A stretch of 64,000 bases of DNA, from the NCBI GenBank assembly GCA_011742915.1, contig JAAQTN010000024.1:1-64000 (forward strand), read 5' to 3'. Origin of the DNA: Billgrantia desiderata (GTDB lineage: Bacteria > Pseudomonadota > Gammaproteobacteria > Pseudomonadales > Halomonadaceae). The translations under genes and the position numbers were made by a program. This document shows, in pieces, positions 15,126 through 24,464 of this stretch (position 1 is the first letter of the stretch; every line of letters starts with the position of its first letter). The notes under the pieces are model-generated. The model had not been told where the DNA came from, searched no databases, and saw nothing but the letters and a program-made list of their open reading frames with translations.

Positions 15126-15623
15126 CTAGGACTCAGGTTGAGTGATGGTGGGCTTGGCGCTGGTGCGGTGGGCATCGATGGCGGCGTTGGCCAGCGCATC
15201 GGCGCGCTCGTTGCCGGGATGGCCGCTGTGCCCCTTGACCCAATGCCAATGGATACGATGGCGCCGGGTCTCCTCGAGCAGTTCGCGCCAAAGCTCCGCA
15301 TTCTTGACCGGTTGACGATTGGCCGTCTTCCAGTTGCGCTTCATCCAGCCGTGGATCCATTCGGTGATGCCGAGCCGCAGGTATTCGGAGTCGGTCCAGA
15401 GTTCCACCTCGCAGGGGCGTTTGAGCGTGCGCAACGCCATGATGGCGGCCATCAGCTCCATGCGATTGTTGGTGGTGTTCGCCTCGAAGCCGTTGAGGGT
15501 CTTCTCGTGACTGCCACTTTCCAGTACGGCCCCCCACCCCCCGGGGCCCGGATTGCCACGGCAGGCACCGTCGGTGTGTATCGTCACGCTGGGGAGGGGC
15601 TGATCGCGGTCGCTGTCACTCAA
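15126..15623 (-). CDS. rnhA: Ribonuclease HI
   Basis: RNase HI of about 165 residues, which degrades the RNA strand of RNA-DNA hybrids. [16 protein letters not shown] carries the first catalytic Asp, NRMELMAA the Glu, WTDSEYL the second Asp and NERADALA the fourth acidic residue. No ATG is available in a sensible place; TTG at 15623, preceded by AAGGA, gives the right length and overlaps the upstream methyltransferase gene by eight bases. A longer reading frame to 15824 is not family-like. Confidence 0.9.
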   Translation of the reverse strand: MSDSDRDQPLPSVTIHTDGACRGNPGPGGWGAVLESGSHEKTLNGFEANTTNNRMELMAAIMALRTLKRPCEVELWTDSEYLRLGITEWIHGWMKRNWKTANRQPVKNAELWRELLEETRRHRIHWHWVKGHSGHPGNERADALANAAIDAHRTSAKPTITQPES

Positions 15624-16401
15624 CTTCGGTGGTCCTTCTGCTTGGTTCCGGCGCGGCACTTCCGACACGCGTTGCATGACCCAGGGCGCCGCCGCCCAGG
15701 CTGCTCTGAATGCGCAGCTTGGGTCGCTGACTCTGAACGAGGCGCGCTCGGCGTCTGGCCCGAATGACGTAGCTGTCGCCCAGCGGCACGTTATGCCGCC
15801 GCCCGAAGGTTTCGAGGGTGGCATTGCTGGGCAGACTGCCGGGAAGATGAAAGCCGCAATAGTCTACCCGCTCGATGCGAAAGTCGACAAACGCCAGCCA
15901 GTCACGGAGCTTCGATGGCGTTCTCCAGTGGCCGCGCCAGGGCAAGCGGTTACGCCGCCTGGGCGAGAGCCGTGCCAGGCCGGTCACGCCCAGCGGCATC
16001 CAGCCCAGCACGATCAGGCAGCCATCGTCCGCCGTGACCCGGGCCGCTTCCTGCAGCAGCCGGTGCGGTTCGTCCACGAGTTCGAGCAAATGGTGCACGA
16101 TGACCAGATGCAGGCACTCGTCAGGCAGGGCAAGCGCATCCAGCGGACAGACCAGGCTCGATGCAGACTCGGAGAGCTCGGTGATGGGAGCCCAGCGAAT
16201 GTTGTGGCGGATGGGTGACATGTCGGTCAGCGAAGGCCCCATTCCCAGCTCCAGACTGTGGCCGCCGTGCAGGCTTTCGCATACGGGACCCAGACAGGCC
16301 CGTTCGGCGCGCCAATGGGCCTGACCGTTCTCGCTGGACCAGTAGCGATGCCCCTCTCGGTACAGCTGCGCCAGGGTGGCCGCTGCGTGCGGATTTGACA
16401 T
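15616..16401 (-). CDS. yafS: Class I SAM-dependent methyltransferase, YafS-like
   Basis: A 261-residue Methyltransf_11-type protein. The SAM-binding loop appears as SLELGMGPS, the acidic strand-2 end is degenerate, and the [29 protein letters not shown] segment is typical for this fold. The order gloB / yafS / rnhA / dnaQ is conserved with E. coli, which supports orthology to YafS, a protein without a known substrate. The C-terminal 45 residues are basic and low in complexity. GGAGGT lies 11 bases upstream of the ATG. Confidence 0.82.
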   Translation of the reverse strand: MSNPHAAATLAQLYREGHRYWSSENGQAHWRAERACLGPVCESLHGGHSLELGMGPSLTDMSPIRHNIRWAPITELSESASSLVCPLDALALPDECLHLVIVHHLLELVDEPHRLLQEAARVTADDGCLIVLGWMPLGVTGLARLSPRRRNRLPWRGHWRTPSKLRDWLAFVDFRIERVDYCGFHLPGSLPSNATLETFGRRHNVPLGDSYVIRARRRARLVQSQRPKLRIQSSLGGGALGHATRVGSAAPEPSRRTTEVE

Positions 16402-16584
16402 TTCCGACCATTACCTCCATGATCACCGGTTTTGCAGGCAATTTTTGGCAAATTGGCCGCTATTCGTCGCCATGTAACGCATGCTGGCGACCCCCAAGTG
16501 ACGCCGGACGCAACGGGAGACACCGGCGAACTGCATTCATTTCGGTTGACATTCGGTTGACGACGCAACAAGGACATACTGCCT

Positions 16585-17352
16585 ATGCTGAGCGTGACAC
16601 CGATTCCCGCTTTTAGCGACAACTATATCTGGCTATTGCGCCAGGATACGAGCCCGGAAGCCTGTGTCGTGGATCCAGGCGATGCGGCGCCGGTCATCCA
16701 GGCGCTGGAGCAGGAAGGCCTCTCCCTTGGCAGCATTCTCGTCACTCATCATCATCACGACCACACGGGTGGCCTGCCGGAACTGATCGAGCGCTATTCA
16801 CCCGAGGTCATCGGCCCCGACAACCCGGCCATTGCGGGCCTGACGCAGCGCGTCGGTCAGGGCGACACCTGTCGCGTGCTGGGTCGTCGCTTCGACGTGC
16901 TAGAGGTGCCCGGCCATACCCTCGATCATATCGCTTTCTTCACCGCCGGCATCCCGCCCCTGCTGTTCTGCGGCGACACGTTGTTTTCCGGTGGCTGCGG
17001 CCGACTGTTCGAAGGCAGCCCGGAGCAGATGCACCGCTCCCTTCAGACCCTGGCCGCCCTGCCGGACGATACCCTGGTCTTCGCCGCTCACGAGTACACC
17101 CTGGCCAATCTGAGGTTCGCTCAGGCGGCAGACCCGCACAATCGTGACGTTGCCGATGCCCTGGCGGAAGCTCGGCGTGCCCGTGAGCACGACCGGCCTA
17201 CTCTGCCCAGCCAGCTTGCACGCGAGAAACGCATCAATCCTTTCCTGCGCTGTGCAGATCCGGACGTGCGTGCCACTGCTTCTCAGCATGGCAATACCGA
17301 AACCGTCCAGAGCACCTTTGCGACCCTGCGGGCCTGGAAAGACGGTTTCTGA
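16585..17352 (+). CDS. gloB: Hydroxyacylglutathione hydrolase (glyoxalase II)
   Basis: A 255-residue metallo-beta-lactamase-fold thioesterase that hydrolyses S-lactoylglutathione to lactate and glutathione. The metal-binding motif THHHHDHTGG (H55, H57, D59, H60), PGHTLDHIAFF, FCGDTLFSGGCGRLFEG and AHEYTLANLRFA are all conserved, and the C-terminal FLRC substrate-binding segment is present. It is divergent to yafS with 183 bp between and upstream of mltD. Confidence 0.95.
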   Translation: MLSVTPIPAFSDNYIWLLRQDTSPEACVVDPGDAAPVIQALEQEGLSLGSILVTHHHHDHTGGLPELIERYSPEVIGPDNPAIAGLTQRVGQGDTCRVLGRRFDVLEVPGHTLDHIAFFTAGIPPLLFCGDTLFSGGCGRLFEGSPEQMHRSLQTLAALPDDTLVFAAHEYTLANLRFAQAADPHNRDVADALAEARRAREHDRPTLPSQLAREKRINPFLRCADPDVRATASQHGNTETVQSTFATLRAWKDGF

Positions 17353-17434
17353 GAACGTTTTTCAAGACACGGCTTTTCAAGAATCGACGCATCCCATGGG
17401 CAGCTTGACCGCTCAAAGCCCAGAAGGAGAACGT

Positions 17435-18592
17435 ATGACCTATCGAACGACGAGGCAGTGGACGCTGGCACTCGCCGGCGGCATTGCCATGATCGGCGCG
17501 CTGTCGGCAACCAGCCCGGCGCTGTTGGCCTCCCCTCATCCGGGCGCCACGCCTGCCTTCCCCACTCACCACTTCTGGGACGACCTGAATCTCGAGGCCA
17601 TGCCGGGAGATGCCTGGGAGCGGCTGCGCGAGAACCTGGCGTGGCAGGAGCGTCGCCATGACGCTCGGGTGCAGCATTGGATCGAGCATTACCGCGCCAA
17701 CCCCGGCAACGTGGTCGAGATCATCGAACGCGCCCGCCCCTGGATGGCCTGGATCACCGAGCAGGTGGAACGGCGAGGACTACCCGGCGAAGTGAGCCTG
17801 ATCCCCTTCATCGAAAGCTCCTACGACCCGCACGCCCGCAGTCACCGCGGAGCTGCCGGCCTCTGGCAGTTCATGCCCGGCACCGCCGACGCCCTGGGGC
17901 TGCGCCGCCAGGGGGGCTACGATGGCCGCCTCGACGTGATCGCCGCCACCAATGCGGCCCTGGACTACATCGAGCTGCAGGCTGAGCAGTGGTACGAAGG
18001 CGACATCGAACTTTCGCTCGCGGCGTACAATGCCGGGGCCGGCACGGTCAACCGCGCACGGCATGCTGCCCTGGCACGCGGCGAAGCCGGCGATTACTGG
18101 CAACTGCAGCTGCCCAACGAGACGATGCAATACCTGCCCAAGCTGAACGCCATCGCGGCGATCATCGACGATCCCGACGCCTACGGTGTCGCTCTCCCCG
18201 AGATCGACGATGCGCCCGCCTTTGCCAAGGTGCCGGTCAACCGGCCCATCGAACTCTCCCAGCTGGCCCGGGTCACCGGCGTGGACGCCTCGGAGCTCTC
18301 TGCGCTCAATCCCGGCCTGACCAACGGTAGCGCCAACCCCTCCACCGTCGAGGTGGTGCTGGTGCCGGTCGAGCAGGAACAGGTGGTGCTGGCCGAGCTG
18401 AGCGCTCCAGCCCCCCAAGCGCCGGCTGGCGACAGCCAATATCTCGTGCAGCGCGGCGACAGTCTCTCCGCCATCGCGGCGCGCCACAGCATCAGCGTGG
18501 CCGAGCTGCGACAGCATAACGGCCTGCGCGGCGATACCATCCAGGTGGGGCAGACGCTCGAAATTCCGCGGCGCAGCCTGGCCGCGCGGTAA
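17435..18592 (+). CDS. mltD: Membrane-bound lytic murein transglycosylase D
   Basis: A 385-residue periplasmic enzyme that cleaves peptidoglycan to 1,6-anhydromuropeptides. An N-terminal signal segment (about 10-33) has no cysteine lipobox, so attachment differs from E. coli MltD. The SLT domain carries the catalytic Glu in IPFIESSYDPHA followed by GAAGLWQFMPGTA and AYNAGAGTVNRA. One C-terminal LysM domain (about 330-378; YLVQRGDSLSAIAARHSIS) replaces the two of E. coli. A degenerate LysM-like stretch lies near 265-310. The start follows AAGGAGA. Convergence with gloB is conserved. Confidence 0.9.
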   Translation: MTYRTTRQWTLALAGGIAMIGALSATSPALLASPHPGATPAFPTHHFWDDLNLEAMPGDAWERLRENLAWQERRHDARVQHWIEHYRANPGNVVEIIERARPWMAWITEQVERRGLPGEVSLIPFIESSYDPHARSHRGAAGLWQFMPGTADALGLRRQGGYDGRLDVIAATNAALDYIELQAEQWYEGDIELSLAAYNAGAGTVNRARHAALARGEAGDYWQLQLPNETMQYLPKLNAIAAIIDDPDAYGVALPEIDDAPAFAKVPVNRPIELSQLARVTGVDASELSALNPGLTNGSANPSTVEVVLVPVEQEQVVLAELSAPAPQAPAGDSQYLVQRGDSLSAIAARHSISVAELRQHNGLRGDTIQVGQTLEIPRRSLAAR

Positions 18593-18701
18593 GATGGGCG
18601 GCAACGCAGCACAAACCGAGGTTTACAAGCGACGGGTGGCCTGACACCTTATGGCGGTAATGCTCGTTTTTCCGGGATTGCCCCTACCAAGGATGTCTTA
18701 G

Positions 18702-20540
18702 ATGCGGTTCGTCTTGCGCTCCACTCTGTGCTGCTGCCTCTTGTTCGGTGGTTGGACCTTGCCGCTCGCGGCCGACACCGATCCCGATACCGTTCCCACC
18801 GTACACGGTCTGGCACTCTACGATGAGCCTGCCCTGCCCGAAGATTTCAGCCACTTTCCCTATGTGGAGCCCGAGGCTCCCAAGGGTGGCACCATGACAC
18901 AGGCGGCGGTAGGCAGCAGTTTCGATTCGACCAACCCGTTCATCATCCGTGGCACGCCGGCCATCGGCATCGGCCAGATCTACGATACGCTGCTGACCGA
19001 GAACGCCGACGAGCCGTTCAGCGTCTATGGCCTGTTGGCCGAAGGTATGCGGCTCGACCCGGAACGCTACTGGATCGAATTCGACCTGCGTCCTGAAGCC
19101 CGCTTTCACGACGGCGAGCCGGTAACCGCCGAGGACGTGGTATTCAGCTTCAACCTGCTGATCGAAGAGGGCAATCCGTTCTATCGCGGCTATTACGCCG
19201 ACGTCGAGCGCGTCGTGGCGCTGGATCCACATACCGTGCGCTTCGAGTTCTCCACCAACCACTCGCGCGAACTGCCGCTGATCGTCGGCCAGCTGCCGAT
19301 CCTGCCCAAGCACTACTGGGAAGAGCGCGACTTCAGTGTACCGACGCTGGCGCGGCATCCCGGCTCGGGGCCGTATCGCATCGCCAGCGTCGAGCCAGGT
19401 CGGCGCATCGTCTATCAGCGCGACGACGACTACTGGGGGCGCGACCTGCCGGTCAACGTCGGTCGCCACAACATCGACCGCCTGATCTACGACTACTACC
19501 GCGATCGCGACATCGCCTGGGAAGCCTTCAAGGCAGGCGTGATGGACTACCGCATCGATGCCCGCGCGGCCACCTGGGCCATCGGCTACGATTTTCCTGC
19601 CTATCGCGACGGTCTGGTCAAGCGGATCACCGTGCCGGACGGTCAGCCTTCGCGCATGCAGTCGTTCGTGTTCAACCTGCGCCGCGACAAGTTCCAGGAT
19701 CCCCGCGTTCGCGAGGCGCTGAACCTGACCTTCGACTTCCCCTGGCTCAACGCCAATCTGTTCTACGACTCCTATCACCCCACCCAGAGCTATTTCCAGA
19801 ACTCCGAGATGGCCGCTGAAGGCCTGCCGAGCGAGGCGGAGCTCGAACTGCTCGAGCCCCATCGTGACGAGCTTCCTTCGCGCGTATTCGACAGTCCGGT
19901 GCCCATCGACCACCCCGAGGATCTTCGCGAGCGCCTGCGGCTGGCCTACGACCTGTTGCTCGAAGCCGGCTACGAGGTACGCGACGGTCGGCTGGTCGAT
20001 GAGCGCGGCCGCCCTCTCACCGTCGAGGTCATGCTGTTCGACAGCGGCATGGAACGCGTGGTGCAGCCGATGCTGCGCAACATGTCGCGGCTGGGCGTGC
20101 AGGGGCGGCTGCGTATCGTCGACATCAACCAGTTCCTCAACCGCCTGCGCAGCTTCGACTTCGACATCGTGGTCGGCCAGTTCCCCCAGTCGAACAATCC
20201 CGGTAACGAACAGCGTGAGTACTGGACCAGCGAGTTTGCCCACTCGCCCCAGAGCCGCAACCTGATGGGGCTCGAGAGCCCGGCGGTGGACGCCCTGGTG
20301 GAACGCATCATCCGCGCCGACAGCCGCGAGGAGCTCAATACCGCCACGCGGGCGCTGGACCGGGTGCTGCTGTGGAGTTTCATCACCATTCCCCAGTACC
20401 ATTCCGGCGAGACCCGCATAGCGGTATGGGACAAGTTCGGCTATCCGGAGCCGTTTCCCAAGTATGGCTTGGACCTCTCGGCCTGGTGGGTGGACACCGA
20501 CCGCGAAGCCGAGCTGAACCGCCGTCTGCGACGCAGGTAG
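18702..20540 (+). CDS. yejA: Peptide ABC transporter substrate-binding protein YejA
   Basis: A 612-residue family-5 solute-binding protein with a signal peptide (about 1-24). HGLALYDEPALPEDFSHFPY and PEAPKGGTM are the YejA start of the mature protein; the ligand-domain signature ARFHDGEPVTAEDVVFSF follows. YejABEF imports peptides and peptide-nucleotide antibiotics such as microcin C in enterobacteria. It heads a four-gene operon. Confidence 0.92.
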   Translation: MRFVLRSTLCCCLLFGGWTLPLAADTDPDTVPTVHGLALYDEPALPEDFSHFPYVEPEAPKGGTMTQAAVGSSFDSTNPFIIRGTPAIGIGQIYDTLLTENADEPFSVYGLLAEGMRLDPERYWIEFDLRPEARFHDGEPVTAEDVVFSFNLLIEEGNPFYRGYYADVERVVALDPHTVRFEFSTNHSRELPLIVGQLPILPKHYWEERDFSVPTLARHPGSGPYRIASVEPGRRIVYQRDDDYWGRDLPVNVGRHNIDRLIYDYYRDRDIAWEAFKAGVMDYRIDARAATWAIGYDFPAYRDGLVKRITVPDGQPSRMQSFVFNLRRDKFQDPRVREALNLTFDFPWLNANLFYDSYHPTQSYFQNSEMAAEGLPSEAELELLEPHRDELPSRVFDSPVPIDHPEDLRERLRLAYDLLLEAGYEVRDGRLVDERGRPLTVEVMLFDSGMERVVQPMLRNMSRLGVQGRLRIVDINQFLNRLRSFDFDIVVGQFPQSNNPGNEQREYWTSEFAHSPQSRNLMGLESPAVDALVERIIRADSREELNTATRALDRVLLWSFITIPQYHSGETRIAVWDKFGYPEPFPKYGLDLSAWWVDTDREAELNRRLRRR

Positions 20541-20584
20541 GCAGTCGCCGTCCGTCACCCAAGCTCCTACGAGGATGATCTATC

Positions 20585-21658
20585 GTGAGTCGCTACATCC
20601 TGCGCCGCCTGCTGCTGATGATCCCGACCCTGATCGGCATCATGCTGCTCAACTTCATCATCGTGCAGGCCGCTCCGGGCGGCCCCATCGACCAGATGCT
20701 GGCCCGCTTCGAGGGCATGGACGCCATGGCCAGCACCCGTCTGGATGCCGGCGGCGGCGATGTGGTGGTGCAGGATGAGTCGCGCGGCGCCCGCGGCGTC
20801 GACCCGCGCTTCATCGAGCAGCTCGAGCAGCAGTTCGGCTTCGACCAGCCGGCGCACATCCGCTTCCTGACCATGATGCGCGACTACGTGACCTTCGATT
20901 TCGGCAACAGCTTCTTCCGCGACCGACCGGTGGTGGAGTTGATGATCGAACGCCTGCCGGTGTCGATCTCGCTGGGCCTGTGGACCACGCTGCTGGTCTA
21001 CCTGATCTCGATCCCGCTGGGGATACGCAAGGCGCTGCACCACGGCTCACGCTTCGATGTCTGGACCTCGGGACTGGTGATCGTCGGCTACGCCATCCCC
21101 GGCTTCCTGTTCGCCATCCTCTTGATCGTGCTGTTCGCCGGCGGCAGCTACTGGGATCTGTTCCCGCTGCGAGGCCTGACCTCGCCGGACTTCGATGAGC
21201 TCTCCACCTGGGGCAAGATCAAGGACTACTTCTGGCACATCACCCTGCCGGTCACGGCCATGACCATCGGCAGTTTCGCCACCCTGACCATGCTGACCAA
21301 GAACAGCTTCCTCGACGAGATTCACAAGCAGTACGTACTGACGGCGCGGGCCAAGGGCGCCAGCGACCGGCGCACCCTGTACGGTCACGTCTTCCGCAAC
21401 GCCATGCTGATCATCATCGCCGGGCTGCCGGGTGCGCTGGTCACCATCTTCTTCACCGGCTCGCTGCTGATCGAGGTGATCTTCTCGCTGGAAGGACTCG
21501 GCCTGCTCGGTTTCGAAGCGGTGATGCAGCGCGATTACCCGGTGATCTTCGGCACCCTGTTCCTCTACACCCTGATCGGGCTCATCCTGAAGCTGATCTC
21601 CGATCTCACCTACGTCTGGGTGGACCCGCGCATAGATTTCGAGACCAGGGAGTCCTGA
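20585..21658 (+). CDS. yejB: ABC transporter permease YejB
   Basis: A 357-residue inner-membrane permease of the DppB/OppB class. An N-terminal helix is followed by a periplasmic insert, then the BPD_transp_1 domain with the EAA-like loop ([21 protein letters not shown]). The start is GTG behind GAGGA. The residues around 40-75 are the expected periplasmic loop before the conserved [10 protein letters not shown] segment. Confidence 0.93.
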   Translation: MSRYILRRLLLMIPTLIGIMLLNFIIVQAAPGGPIDQMLARFEGMDAMASTRLDAGGGDVVVQDESRGARGVDPRFIEQLEQQFGFDQPAHIRFLTMMRDYVTFDFGNSFFRDRPVVELMIERLPVSISLGLWTTLLVYLISIPLGIRKALHHGSRFDVWTSGLVIVGYAIPGFLFAILLIVLFAGGSYWDLFPLRGLTSPDFDELSTWGKIKDYFWHITLPVTAMTIGSFATLTMLTKNSFLDEIHKQYVLTARAKGASDRRTLYGHVFRNAMLIIIAGLPGALVTIFFTGSLLIEVIFSLEGLGLLGFEAVMQRDYPVIFGTLFLYTLIGLILKLISDLTYVWVDPRIDFETRES

Positions 21659-21662
21659 GACG

Positions 21663-22748
21663 ATGCTGACTGCCTTCACCGCCAAGCTCTCGCCCATTGC
21701 GCGCCGTCGTATCGATGTGTTTCGCAGCAACCGGCGTGCCCGGGTCTCGCTGTGGATCTTCCTCGCCCTGTTCGTGGTCAGCCTGACGGCAGAACTGATC
21801 GCCAACGACAAGCCGATCGTCATGCAGTACGACGGGCAGTGGTACGTACCCCTGCTGGTGGATTACCCCGAGACGGAGTTCGGCGGCTTCCTACCCACCC
21901 GCACCGACTACCACGACCCCTTCATCCAGCAGCAGATCGAGGAGCACGGCTGGGCGCTCTGGCCGCTGATTCCCTTCTCCTATCAGACGCTGGACATGCA
22001 GATGATGCGGCCCTCGCCCTCTCCGCCCGACGCCCGCCACTGGCTGGGCACCGACGACCAGGGGCGCGACGTGCTGGCAAGGGTCATCTACGGCTTTCGC
22101 CTGTCGGTCTTCTTCGCCCTGGTGCTGACCGCCGGCTCGCTGGTGATGGGGGTGATCATCGGCGGCATACAGGGTTACTTCGGCGGCAAGACAGACCTCA
22201 TCGGCCAGCGGCTCACCGAGATATGGTCGGGACTACCGGTGCTGTTCCTGCTGATCATCCTGGCCAGTCTCGTTCAGCCCGGCTTCTGGTGGCTGTTGGG
22301 CATCATGCTGCTGTTTTCCTGGCTCGGCCTGGTGGACGTGGTGCGCGCCGAGTTCCTGCGCGCGCGTAACCTGGAATACGTCCGCGCGGCCAAGGCGATG
22401 GGCCTGCCGTCGCGGCTGATCATGTGGCGTCACGTGCTGCCCAACGCCATGGTCGCCACGTTGACCTTCATCCCGTTCCTGTTCACCGGTGCCATCACCA
22501 CCCTGACGGCCCTCGACTTCCTCGGCTTCGGTCTGCCCCCCGGCTCGCCCTCCCTGGGTGAACTGGTCGCTCAGGGCAAGAACAACCTGCATGCGCCGTG
22601 GCTGGGTATCACCGCCTTCGTCAGCCTGTCGTTGATGCTGTCGCTGCTGGTCTTCATCGGCGAAGGGCTGCGCGATGCCTTCGATCCACGCCATATCCAG
22701 CACGCCCCAAGCGCCACACCGTTGACCAGGACTCAGCCCAATGCCTGA
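21663..22748 (+). CDS. yejE: ABC transporter permease YejE
   Basis: A 361-residue DppC/OppC-class permease, partner of YejB. The N-terminal cytoplasmic segment RRRIDVFRSNRRARVSLWIF precedes the first helix; the long periplasmic loop (about 55-135) includes WLGTDDQGRDVLARVIYGFR, a signature of this class. The EAA loop is RAAKAMGLPSRLIMWRHVLPNA. It begins four bases after yejB and overlaps yejF by eight bases. Confidence 0.93.
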   Translation: MLTAFTAKLSPIARRRIDVFRSNRRARVSLWIFLALFVVSLTAELIANDKPIVMQYDGQWYVPLLVDYPETEFGGFLPTRTDYHDPFIQQQIEEHGWALWPLIPFSYQTLDMQMMRPSPSPPDARHWLGTDDQGRDVLARVIYGFRLSVFFALVLTAGSLVMGVIIGGIQGYFGGKTDLIGQRLTEIWSGLPVLFLLIILASLVQPGFWWLLGIMLLFSWLGLVDVVRAEFLRARNLEYVRAAKAMGLPSRLIMWRHVLPNAMVATLTFIPFLFTGAITTLTALDFLGFGLPPGSPSLGELVAQGKNNLHAPWLGITAFVSLSLMLSLLVFIGEGLRDAFDPRHIQHAPSATPLTRTQPNA

Positions 22749-24333
22749 TTCACAGCCCTTGCTTCGCCTCGACAAACTGTCGATCGCCTTCGGCGACAAG
22801 CCGGTACTCAAGGAGCTCTCGCTGGAGGTTCGCCGGGGGGAAACCCTGGCACTGGTGGGCGAATCCGGCTCCGGCAAGTCCGTTTCGGCACTCGGTGCCA
22901 TGAACCTGCTGCCGGACAACGCCGACGTCAGCGGCGGGCGCTGGCTTGGCGAGACCGATCTTGCCGCCCTGAAGAAGCGCCAGTGGCAATCGCTGCTGGG
23001 CAGGCGTGTAGGCTTCGTGTTCCAGGAGCCGATGACCTCGCTGAATCCGCTGCACACCATCGCCAAGCAGATCGGCGAGACCCTACGCCTGCATCAGGGG
23101 CTGTCAGGGCGCGCAGCGCGTGAGCGCAGCCGCAAACTGCTCGAGCAGGTCAAGCTGCCGCGGCCCGACGAGCTGCTCGACGCCTGGCCGCACCAGCTTT
23201 CCGGCGGCCAGCGCCAGCGCGTGATGATCGCCATGGCCATCGCCAACGATCCCGAACTGCTGATTGCCGACGAGCCCACCACGGCGCTCGACGTGACCGT
23301 GCAGCAGGACATTCTCGCTCTGCTCGCCGAGCTGCGTGAGCGCCATGGCATGGGCATGCTGTTCATCACCCACGACCTCAACCTGGTGCGGCGGCACGCC
23401 GATCGCGTCTGTGTGCTCTACAACGGCCAGGAACAGGAGACCGGTCCGGTCGGCGAGGTCTTCTCCTCGCCGCGCAGCGCCTATACCCGCACCCTGCTGG
23501 ATGCCGAACCGACGGGGCGCCCCGCCCCCGTCACCTCGACGGCGCGGCTGCTCGAAGCACGCGGCGTCTCGGTCAGCTTCCAACGCTCCAAGCGTCTGTT
23601 CGCCAAGCGCCCGCCCGCATTCGAGGCGGTGAAGCCGATCGACCTGCACCTGGCTCCCGGTGAAACCCTGGGCATCGTCGGCGAGTCCGGCTCCGGCAAG
23701 ACCACCCTGGCCATGGCCCTGCTGCGTCTGGTGGAGTCGCGCGGGGAGATCGAACTCGACGGCGAACGGCTGGACCGTCTGACCGGCAATGCCCTGCGCA
23801 AGCGGCGTCGGCGTGTGCAGGTGGTGTTTCAGGATCCGTACGGTTCGCTGTCGCCGCGCATGCCCGTCTCGGACATCATCAGCGAGGGGCTGCGCTTCCA
23901 CTATCCCGAGCTGTCCGAGCAGGAAGTGGCCGAGCGTGTGAAGGCAGCCATTCAGGAGGTCGGGCTGCCGCCCGACTGTGCCGCCCGCTACCCGCATGAG
24001 TTCTCGGGTGGCCAGCGGCAGCGCATTGCCGTGGCACGGGCTCTGATTCTCGAGCCGGCGCTGGTGGTGCTCGACGAGCCGACCTCGGCACTCGATCGAA
24101 CGGTACAGAAGCAGCTTGTCGAACTGCTGCGTGACCTACAGGCTCGCCGCGGCCTGAGCTATCTGTTCATCAGCCACGATCTCGCAGTGGTTCGCGCCAT
24201 GGCGCATCGGATTCTGGTGCTCAAGGACGGCGAACTGGTGGAACAGGGTGAATGTCTTCCGCTGCTGGCCGAACCGACCAGCGGCTATACGAGGGCTCTG
24301 GTCAAGGCGGCCGGTCTGTCTGCGCAAGAATGA
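22741..24333 (+). CDS. yejF: Peptide ABC transporter ATPase YejF (two fused ATPase domains)
   Basis: A 530-residue tandem ATPase. Domain 1 has Walker A GESGSGKS (about 40-47), LSGGQRQRV and Walker B LLIADEPT; domain 2 has GESGSGKT (about 313-320), FSGGQRQRI and LVVLDEPT. Both carry the oligopeptide-type C-terminal extensions. It energises YejBE. It overlaps the end of yejE by eight bases. Confidence 0.94.
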   Translation: MPDSQPLLRLDKLSIAFGDKPVLKELSLEVRRGETLALVGESGSGKSVSALGAMNLLPDNADVSGGRWLGETDLAALKKRQWQSLLGRRVGFVFQEPMTSLNPLHTIAKQIGETLRLHQGLSGRAARERSRKLLEQVKLPRPDELLDAWPHQLSGGQRQRVMIAMAIANDPELLIADEPTTALDVTVQQDILALLAELRERHGMGMLFITHDLNLVRRHADRVCVLYNGQEQETGPVGEVFSSPRSAYTRTLLDAEPTGRPAPVTSTARLLEARGVSVSFQRSKRLFAKRPPAFEAVKPIDLHLAPGETLGIVGESGSGKTTLAMALLRLVESRGEIELDGERLDRLTGNALRKRRRRVQVVFQDPYGSLSPRMPVSDIISEGLRFHYPELSEQEVAERVKAAIQEVGLPPDCAARYPHEFSGGQRQRIAVARALILEPALVVLDEPTSALDRTVQKQLVELLRDLQARRGLSYLFISHDLAVVRAMAHRILVLKDGELVEQGECLPLLAEPTSGYTRALVKAAGLSAQE

Positions 24334-24464
24334 GTCTCCGCAAAGATGGCAATGCGTAAGGGAATTGAAGGAAGATAACGGTATAAAACGAACCTAGAGA
24401 ACATCTTGCGCGATTTCAACACACACCATGACATAATGTGAATCCTACTGACCGGAACGTCACC

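Noticed and set aside
18684..20558. 624-residue minus-strand ORF
   Set aside because: It is the antisense shadow of yejA; its composition (His/Gln/Val-rich) is typical of antisense frames in GC-rich DNA.
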